The position numbers and the translations under genes are program-made. Of a stretch of DNA of 14,380 bases, positions 8,601 to 14,380 are shown piece by piece; position 1 is the stretch's first letter; each line of letters starts with the position of its first letter. The stretch is taken from contig KQ482032.1 in assembly GCA_001430745.1 (NCBI GenBank), positions 1,448,061-1,462,440 on the forward strand, read 5' to 3'. The notes beneath the pieces were generated by a model that saw only the letters and a program-made list of their open reading frames with translations, was not told the DNA's origin and did no database searches. This stretch comes from Auxenochlorella pyrenoidosa. Its lineage: Eukaryota > Chlorophyta > Trebouxiophyceae > Chlorellales > Chlorellaceae.

Positions 8601-9829
8601 GCAGGTCCAGTGGCTGAAAGCCGCCCTGCTGGCAGCCTTGGAGAGCAGCAGCGGTGGCGATGACCCTGGTGAACCTGCGGGTGGGTGCGCCGTCCATTCC
8701 AGCAACCCCAATGCTACAGCACAGGCCTCTGCCGTGCTGCCCAGTGGCAAGCTGCAGCACAGCGCCAGAGCCGCATCTGCTGGTAATGGCAAGGGCGCTC
8801 CTCGTGTGGGCATCCCTGGCACCTCTGCGGAAGCACCCACGGCGCTCGCAGCAGGCGCCAGCCGGGCAAGCTTTGGGAGCGGTACCAGCCGCAGAGCGCT
8901 GGCCACCAAGCCTCGGCGATCTGCATCTGCAGCCGGCAGCGCACAGCCCAGTGTGCCACTACAGTGACAGCACCGAGGCAAAGCACTCCTCTGGAGCTGC
9001 AAAGCGGGAGCGACCGCCAGGCATCAAGAAGCAGCTGCTTGCAGGTGAGCGCACGGTACCGGGGTGCCGTATCTCATTGAGTACCTGCTTTGCTGACATG
9101 AGATGCCTCGTGGCGCACTGATCCACCAGTTCTGGCATGTTTGTTCATGTGCGATTGTTTTTGAAATTAACTTTTCTAATGCAATATTTCTTGCAGGCAG
9201 CCAGAGCCCTGCGCCCTGGGTGCCAAGCAGCCGCCACATCAGCGTACTCGCCGCCTTTGACCTGCCCCTCAGCTCAAATGGTGAGCATCTGCTGATCGGA
9301 TGGGTTGCCTGCGAGGATTGCAAGGATGCACCCCTGGGCACGGGTTGACGTCAAAACCTTGCCTCACCCCCGTTGCGTCTTCCTGAATGCCCATCCCGCA
9401 GTGAAGCAACGCAAGAGCCAAGACATCGGTGTGGCTGCTCCGCACCGCAGCAACCGCAGCAGCAGCAGTAGAGAGCAGCCAGTGGTGGCAGCAGAGGAGG
9501 TCAGTGACCGAAAGGCTGCGGCCTCGGCCAGCGAGGAGGAGCCATGCAGACAAGCAGGCCAGCAGACGCAGCAGCAAGAGCAGGCATCCGAAAACCGGCA
9601 GTTCCAGCAGCCTGCTGGCAATTCACCAACTGAAGGGGGCCAGCTTAGCGGCAGCGCTGCATGGCCTGCAGACGCGTTGCTGGCTGCACAGGCTGAGCTG
9701 GGCAGCAAGCCCAGCACAATGGGACTCTCGAGCCAGCCCAGTCAGACTGGCGTCAGCATCCACAGGATTAGCAGCGAGGCACCTGTACTGCTGAGGGCAC
9801 CAAGCTGTCGCCAGCAGACTGACGAGTAG
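5606..9829 (+). CDS. Long coiled-coil protein with Sfi1-like Trp-Arg motifs
   Basis: This is a coiled-coil protein, probably a structural or centrin-associated scaffold, though the function is inferred. Proposed exons are 5606-5695, 5797-7572, 7702-8805, 8933-9044, 9197-9280 and 9402-9829, giving 1197 residues with matching phases throughout. The start MLRQADRDHS at 5606 has A at -3 and splices by GTTGGA...GTGCAG into AQWKQQLQALLA; the unspliced frame has no early ATG. From about residue 31 to 450, and again about 470 to 620, the sequence is heptad-like and rich in Ala, Gln, Glu and Arg, with a 49-residue repeat at 6202-6642. ALIRTFWSWR lies at residues 16-25 and LLHCCVLAWR at 665-674. The C-terminal half is Ser/Ala/Gly/Pro-rich and disordered. 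Exons 5 and 6 and their phase-1 joins are clear; intron 7573-7701 is in frame and may be retained. The exon 3 to exon 4 join is the weakest. Confidence 0.75.
6202..6642 (+). repeat. 49-residue internal repeat in the coiled coil, three copies
   Basis: Degenerate units of 147 bp start at 6202, 6349 and 6496. Each begins Leu-x-Ala, continues with an Arg/Gln/Glu-rich stretch (EERQQRLEVE, QERRQRAEME) and reaches an Arg-Asp marker, with RDAA at 6280 and 6427 and RD at 6571. The spacing is 49 then 48 residues, close to seven heptads, which suggests growth of the coiled coil by tandem duplication in register. Confidence 0.65.
7573..7701 (+). other. Probable in-frame intron in the coiled-coil gene
   Basis: This 129-bp stretch begins GTGGCC and ends GTGGTGCAG, has a pyrimidine-rich end and is less GC-rich than its surroundings. 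Its translation (with VDCWDWVGFTYPLTLP) breaks the Ala/Glu/Arg helical pattern, which resumes at AHERAACRALHRL. The length is a multiple of three and no stop occurs, so both spliced and retained forms stay in frame. Confidence 0.6.
8806..8932 (+). other. Inferred intron joining two frames of the coiled-coil gene
   Basis: The main frame hits TGA at 8965, yet later exons with strong splice sites (GTGAGC donors at 9045 and 9281) lie in another frame and are followed by TGTAA. A phase-0 intron with donor GTGGGC at 8806 and acceptor CATCTGCAG at 8932 (127 bp) repairs the frame and brings the total to an exact number of codons. The donor is weak. A different donor, or a base error in the assembly, is possible. 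Confidence 0.45.
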
Positions 9830-9876
9830 GACAGCACCTGAGTTGGGCTGAGCTTGACCGTGTATGTGGGTGATTT

Positions 9877-9881
9877 TGTAA
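9877..9881 (+). terminator. TGTAA polyadenylation signal after the coiled-coil gene
   Basis: TGTAA is the common poly(A) signal of green-algal nuclear genes. It lies 48 bp after the TAG stop at 9827-9829, within a T-rich stretch (TGATTTTGTAAGCC). Its position supports the gene ending here and not at the TGA at 8965. Confidence 0.6.
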
Positions 9882-10150
9882 GCCAGTTTATTGAAGCATG
9901 GGTGTCAGTTCAAACAGTCGCTGGGAACGCATGGTAAGAAATTAGGTACGATGTCAACAAAAGAATGGAATGATGAGCTTGCAGGCGGGCTGGCAGGATG
10001 CAATCAGGAGCACAAGGGAAGGCGAGCAAGTCAGCAGCAAAAATCAGCAGAAGCATTGAGCAAAGGGAGTCGGGTGTGGCGCAGCAGGTGCCGGGGCCAA
10101 CAAGCGCGGCAGCTCGGGGTACGCCACATGGCACTGGCTCGCGCACTGCA
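9882..10150. other. Convergent intergenic region
   Basis: This holds the 3' ends of the plus-strand coiled-coil gene and of minus-strand COX19, which face each other. No gene is evident. I saw no TTACA, so COX19 seems to lack the usual TGTAA signal in this interval or uses a variant. Confidence 0.5.
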
Positions 10151-11113
10151 TCACTGCTGGTCGTCCTCAAACCGCTTCATGCCGGCCAGGTACCCCTCGG
10201 TCTCCAGCCGCCGCTTCTCCTTCTTCTCCTTGGGCTGCTGCGCGGGGGCGGGGGCGTCGCCCTCTGCAAACCCCAGGTCCCGCAGGTCCTGCTTGGCCAT
10301 CAGGTTGCTGCAGGGGGGGAGGGAGGCAAGAGCAGGTGGCGGCGCAGCAGGCTGAGCAGGGGCCGCCGCTGCACCGGGCGGCAGAAGTGACCACTGGCCA
10401 AGGCAGGGCCGTAGGCACTGACTGGTCAGAGAATGCATTACAATACATGCAACACGTTACAGTCGCCCCCTCTTAGCTGCGGGGTGGAGGCTCGCAGCCA
10501 GCGCTCTCAACCTGCGCCGCCGACGTGGCGCTGCAGCCCTGAATTCAGCAGCGGCCCCTACCACGCCCCGCACCGGTCCATGCGGCACTTGAGGTACTCC
10601 TTGGCCAGGTCTCGGCAGGCCTCTGTGTCCTGGCCATGCTGCTTGAGGCAGTGGAGATACTGCTCCTTGATCTGCAGGCGCAGCACAGGCGGCGGGGCGA
10701 GGAGCGTATGTTGGGGCGGCAGCGACGTGCGGCAGCGCCTGCTCCTAAACCTGTCGGACCCATTCAGAACTGAGCGTGGCTGCTGCTCGGCTGCACAGCA
10801 GCGCACATGGACGGGCTTGGAGCAACCATCCAGCGACATGCTAGACAAAGCTGGGGGCTGTGGCAACACCGGCCGGGTGCCTGAGCAGGGTGGCCTGCAC
10901 AAGGCTGGCTGGATGCATGCGCTGTCAGTGCTTGTCCAACTGCATTGGCTGATGGCATGAGATGACACACGCACTGGGAAGCCCAGCTTCTGCTGCTGGC
11001 GTCTCGCCACGCACCGACTTGCACTCGCCAAAGTGGTCCAGCGGGAACACACCCTTCTCTGGCGGGCGCGGCTGGAAGCCTCGAGCACCGCCAAATGCGC
11101 CGCCTGCTGACAT
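10151..11113 (-). CDS. COX19: Cytochrome c oxidase assembly protein COX19
   Basis: COX19 is a small intermembrane-space protein that helps deliver copper during cytochrome c oxidase assembly. It is imported through the Mia40 disulfide relay. Exons 11113-11015, 10671-10574 and 10307-10151 join in phases 0 and 2 and encode 117 residues, within the usual size range. The start [13 protein letters not shown] and the conserved [15 protein letters not shown] are in exon 1. The twin CX9C motifs of the CHCH fold are complete after splicing: C31 and C41, then C52 and C62, with EYLKCRMDR followed by [13 protein letters not shown], as in the family. The C-terminus is a lysine-rich tail ending KRFEDDQQ. 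Introns are 343 bp (10672-11014) and 266 bp (10308-10573), with GTGCGT and GTGCGG donors and CTGCAG acceptors. The first CX9C is split by intron 1. All key residues are present, so this looks functional. Confidence 0.96.
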
Positions 11114-11735
11114 GCTGCCGCAGCTGCTGCAAAGTGCTCAGAAAGCTCCAGTGCTGCCGGCCTGCCTCACACCTCGCTGCCGCCACCGCCGCCACCGCTT
11201 GCTGCTGGTGCTGGGCTGCAGTTCGCGTTATTAACCGGGCTTCACTCAGCTGTTCCGAGAAAATCCGGGGTGTGTGTGATACGAGCGAGCCTTTTAGCGC
11301 TGGGTTCTCAAGAAGTCTTGCTGTAGAAGCAAGCGGTGCGTCTCGCAACTTGGAAGCACTGACGAATGATATGATCGGAGCAATTGGCCCAGCAGAGGGA
11401 GGCGTGAAGCAGAGGGCGCCTCTGCACAGCAGCAGGCAGGGCACAAGCAGCAGGCAGCAGGCAGGGCGACTTCACCCGACGCCATCTTAGCCAGTGTGAT
11501 CAGCTTGGTACCCAGCTCGCCGTGCCCGACATAGCGCAGCTCCGGCAGTGCGAAACAACACGCGGTTGGACAGGAGGAGCTCCGAACAGCAGCGAGGAAG
11601 CCCTGCAACAGGCTGCATCAAGAGCAGCAGTAGAGGGAACAGCGGGCAGGCGCCGCAACTGCGCCAGAGAGCTTGCGGCGCCGCCGCCACCTGCCCGCCG
11701 CCACTGCCCTGCCTGCCTGTTGGCAAGGTAGCGCC
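11114..11735. promoter_or_regulatory. Divergent intergenic region between COX19 and the EHD gene
   Basis: The two genes start head to head, 622 bp apart, so this region should carry both promoters and 5' leaders. It contains a GCAGCAGGCAGG-type short repeat near 11428-11466, and the octamer GCCATCTT at 11481-11488, which reads AAGATGGC on the other strand. I could not identify a TATA box with confidence. A minus-strand ORF at 11608-11294 has no domain I recognise and I do not call it a gene. Confidence 0.45.
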
Positions 11736-14272
11736 ATGGCGTTCAGCGGCAGTGGTGCGCGCCGCGCTGGAGACCAACAATTCTTCTCACCAATGGGCGC
11801 GGGCGTGGGGGCTGTATTTAGCACGCCAGGGGCGCCGGCGGGGCCGCCGCCACGGCCGGCGATTGGCGGGCTACCCGGCGCGCCTGCGGGCACCCCTCCC
11901 AAGCTGGCTGTGCACGATATGTACCGCCGCTGGTTCCAGATGGCCGATGCAGGTGCGTGCAAGCGGAAGCACCTGCGTTCACTGCTGGGCACCTGCGTTC
12001 GCTGCTGGGCCGCCGCACAGACCAGAGGTGCTCCTGGTGTTGCATTGAGCTTGTGGTGGGTGCGGCCCCAGCCCGGGACCACCCTCTGCCAGCGCCTCTC
12101 TCCCACACGACTGCAATCCCGTCGTGGGTGCTGTGCAGATAACGACGGCAGGCTGACGGGGCAGGACGCTGTGCGCTTCTTCGAGCGCAGCGAGCTCCCG
12201 CGCGACATCCTGGCGCGCGTGTGGGCCAACTCGGACAGCCGGCGCCAGGGCTTCCTGGACTTTGCCGCCTTTGTGCGCGCGCTGGAGCTGGTTTCCCTGG
12301 CGCAGGTGCTGGCCCTTTGATGCCGTCGTCTTCCCCTCCATGCGCCGTTGCGTCCTGGGCAGTCGTGGCCAGTGCTGCGGCCCGCCTGTGCTGTTCTGCC
12401 TTGCATGTGCCTGTCGGCAACAGGTGTTGCAGCCCCCGCGTCCCGCTCGGCACCCAAACAGCCGACTAGTGCACTGCACCTGTCTGTGCAAGCGCGCCCT
12501 CCTGCCCCCGCCCTGCGTCTGTGCAAGCATGCCCTCTCGAACCCTGCCCCGCATGTCTTGCCCCTGGCTGCAGTCCACCGGGGAGGTGTCGATGGACACA
12601 TATGCGCGCATGCAGCCGGTGGGCATCGAGCCGCCACGCCTGCGAGGCCTGGACACCGACCCAAGCCTGGCAGCAGCCTCGGCAGCAGCGGCAGCAGCGG
12701 CAGCCGCCATGCGAAGCAGCGGCGCGGGGCCCCAGGGGCAGGCCAGCGCCGATTACGAGCCGCCGGCCTTTGCCCCGGCAGGGCCGCCTGCTGGCAGCAG
12801 CAGCTCGGCAGGTGGAGAGGTTGGCGGCGCGGCCGCTGGCATGGGCGTGGCGGCGGGCGCTGGCGCGGTGCACCGCAGCCTGGATGTCAGCCGGACAGCA
12901 GACGTGCGGCGAAGCATGCCCGAGGGGGTTGGCCGCGCGCGGCCCGAGGGCGGTGACGCCTGGAGCAGCATGCCGGAAGTTGGGCGGCCGGCGGGCGGGC
13001 CTGCCCCTGGCCCTGGCAGCACAACGGGCAGCGATGATGGGCGGGACGCCTGGCGCAGCGCTCCCGAGCCAGGCCGCCATGGAGGCAGCGACGGGAGGCG
13101 CAGCGTCGAGCTGCCAGCGGGGCTCATGCCGGCGGCAATGGCGGGCGTTGCAATGGCAGGGGCGGCAGGCGCAGCTGGCGCAGCTGGAGCGGATGCCCGG
13201 CGCGGGGTGGAGCCCCCCTTGCTGGCCATCCCCTCGCCGGTGCCGACGCCGGGCATGGCAGGCGGGGTGAGGGCCTGCTGTTGTTTCGCCATGCTGCTTC
13301 GTGCTGCATGGCAACACCAATACTGGTACTGCACCAGACGCATGGCCTTGGTCAGGCTTGCGAGTGTGTGCCTTGCGCTGCCATTGGCGCGCCTTTGCGT
13401 AAACGGGAACCCTGACCCCCCCTGCCAACGCGGGGCATAAGCTGCTCCTTAAGGCCCACACCACACCATACCTCATCACACCTGCAGATGCAGGGTGCCT
13501 TCATGCCTGGTCCCGCGCCCATGCCTTCGCCTTATGGGGCGCCGTCCTACTTTGGAGGTAAGGCTTGCCAGCCCAATCAGAGTGCCGCCGCTGTGCACAG
13601 ATCTTGGTCAGATGCGTGCCGCTCAGCGCTGTCCCACTCCGGTCTTCAGGACGCTGCTGCCTGCTCTGCCTGCTGCCCTGCCTCCCTGCTGTGATGCCCG
13701 TCTGCTCGCTGGCCCTGCAGACCCCTCGCCCCCTGCGGGCGGCGGCATGTTTGGGCGCAAGGGGCGCAAGCGGCCGCAGCTCACCACCAAGGACTGCACC
13801 AGCATCACGGATGGGCTGAAGAGGATCTACTTCTCAAAGGCAAGGCCGCTGCCACTTGCAAGCTTGCAAGCGCTGTGGGCTCGGCCGCCGATGGTCGCGC
13901 CAGCCCGCGCCCAAGGGCAGCTGGGTGGACGGGAACGGCTGCGAACCACCGCCCGACCCCCCCCACTCCCCATCCCATCCCCACCCCCCCTCCTGCCTGG
14001 CTTGCGCCCGCCCACCGTGCAGATCCGGCCGCTGGAGGACGTGTACAAGTTTGGGCACTTTTTCAGGCGCGCCGGGGCTGCTGTGCGCCGCAGTTGCCCT
14101 CTGCGCTGCTTTTGCCCGCCGCCTTACCTCCTGCTCCAGCTGCCCAGCCGTGCGCCGGCTGCTGCCCTCACCAGCTCACCTGTGCTGGCCTCACCTGCCT
14201 GCAGCCCGCTGCTCAGCGAAGGCGACTTTGAGGCCAAGCCCTCGGTGCTGCTGCTGGGCCAGTACTCGACAG
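11736..14272 (+). CDS. EHD1: EHD-family dynamin-like GTPase with N-terminal EH domain, 3' end beyond the window
   Basis: EHD proteins are membrane-tubulating ATPases/GTPases of endocytic recycling; plant forms carry the EH domain first, as here. Visible exons are 11736-11952, 12139-12305, 12574-13266, 13488-13557, 13721-13839, 14023-14066 and 14205-14272, all phase-consistent (460 residues). Residues 60-128 form the EH domain. Its EF-hand loop is complete after splicing (D71, D73, D75, G76, D82), and LARVWANSDSRRQGFLDFAA follows. Residues 129-155 continue the family (GIEPPRLRGLD). A linker rich in Ala, Gly and Pro follows to about residue 390. Then SITDGLKRIYFSK, IRPLEDVYKFGHFF and KPSVLLLGQYSTG give the start of the G domain. 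The P-loop is interrupted after its second glycine; the expected Lys-Thr lies beyond the window. I chose the ATG at 11736 for its good GCGCCATGG context. The symbol is by similarity to plant EHD1. Confidence 0.94.
11969..12008 (+). repeat. 20-bp tandem duplication inside EHD intron 1
   Basis: Two adjacent 20-bp units (11969-11988 and 11989-12008), each starting GCACCTGCGTTC, differ at one base. They sit within the 186-bp intron 11953-12138. This is probably a recent replication slip. Confidence 0.9.
12901..13077 (+). repeat. Three short peptide repeats in the EHD linker
   Basis: The linker encodes DVRRSMPEGVGR (12901-12936), DAWSSMPEVGR (12955-12987) and DAWRSAPEPGR (13045-13077). The shared pattern is Asp, two variable residues, Arg/Ser, Ser, Met/Ala, Pro-Glu, one or two variable residues, Gly-Arg. 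It is the only patterned part of the otherwise low-complexity linker and could be a short binding motif. Confidence 0.7.
13840..14022 (+). other. EHD intron 5, GC-AG type
   Basis: The exon ends TTCTCAAAG and the intron starts GCAAGG, the favoured context for a GC donor. It ends CACCGTGCAG. Removing 183 bp joins KRIYFSK to IRPLEDVYKF in phase 0, exactly as in EHD proteins. The intron has no stop in the coding frame and contains a long C-rich tract at 13957-13993. Confidence 0.85.
14067..14204 (+). other. EHD intron 6, probable GC-AG type with a weak donor
   Basis: To join GHFF to SPLLSEGDFE as in the family, the exon must end TTTTTCAG at 14066 and resume CCCGCTGCTC at 14205, phase 2. The intron then starts GCGCGC. 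The nearby GT at 14082 breaks the frame. The acceptor CTGCCTGCAG is strong. The protein alignment makes the join convincing even though the donor is poor. Confidence 0.65.
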
Positions 14273-14380
14273 GTGGGCTCCCGCGTGGGGAAGCAGCCTG
14301 CGCCCTGGTGGCATGGACGGCTCGTGCCTGCGTGGACTGATCATGCCTGCGTGCTCAGTTTGGCACCTCCCAACCGCGCC

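Noticed and set aside
5668..8967. Reading the coiled-coil gene as one uninterrupted 1099-codon ORF starting at 5668
   Set aside because: The codon at 5668 is TTG, not ATG. A better start at 5606 splices in phase, and later exons show the gene runs beyond 8967.
10545..10763. Minus-strand ORF in a second frame over COX19 exon 2
   Set aside because: It is a shadow of the exon. The COX19 frame with CX9C cysteines is unmistakable.
11294..11608. 104-codon minus-strand ORF between COX19 and EHD
   Set aside because: It has no recognised domain or clear splice partner, its second half is Cys/Leu low-complexity, and it sits where two promoters are expected.
1..14380. Bacterial-type mobile elements, CRISPR arrays, tRNA or rRNA genes
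   Set aside because: I saw no terminal inverted repeats with a transposase, no regular repeat-spacer array, and no cloverleaf or rRNA core sequences on either strand.

Overview
The window reads as nuclear DNA of a GC-rich green alga. I infer a Chlorella-like trebouxiophyte, though no marker fixes the genus. The evidence is: genes split by many short GT-AG introns of about 100-350 bp; plant-type architectures (an EHD GTPase with its EH domain at the N-terminus, a plant-like APC7); long Ala/Gln/Ser/Pro low-complexity stretches inside conserved proteins; and a TGTAA motif, the usual green-algal polyadenylation signal, after the central gene. I see no bacterial operon layout, insertion sequence, CRISPR array, tRNA or rRNA.

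Layout, left to right. (1) Minus strand, 2499 down past the left edge: APC7, a TPR subunit of the anaphase-promoting complex, in four exons, with a GC-AG intron and an insertion of about 270 residues. (2) 2500-3392: no convincing gene; one 40-bp imperfect direct repeat. (3) Minus strand, 4876-3393: a three-exon gene for a 401-residue protein of unknown family, with a helical N-terminus and a low-complexity tail. (4) Minus strand, 5501/5210-5007: a small ORF with one membrane segment, possibly organellar. (5) Plus strand, 5606-9829: a six-exon gene for a coiled-coil protein of about 1197 residues, with a Sfi1-like Trp-Arg motif at each end of its coiled coil, followed by a TGTAA at 9877. (6) Minus strand, 11113-10151: COX19, a twin CX9C mitochondrial copper/cytochrome-oxidase assembly factor, in three exons. 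(7) Plus strand, 11736 past the right edge: an EHD-type membrane-remodelling GTPase in seven visible exons, cut off inside its P-loop.

The genes do not form a pathway. They are an ordinary run of eukaryotic housekeeping genes for cell cycle, probable cytoskeleton or centrin biology, respiration and endocytosis. Two divergent pairs (4/5 and 6/7) may share promoters. All exon borders were worked out by hand from splice signals, reading-frame phase and remembered family conservation; none was tested by alignment. The most unusual items are the non-canonical GC donors, introns without stops whose length is a multiple of three, the Sfi1-like motifs, and the low-complexity inserts in APC7 and EHD. 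I found no clearly new molecular system.
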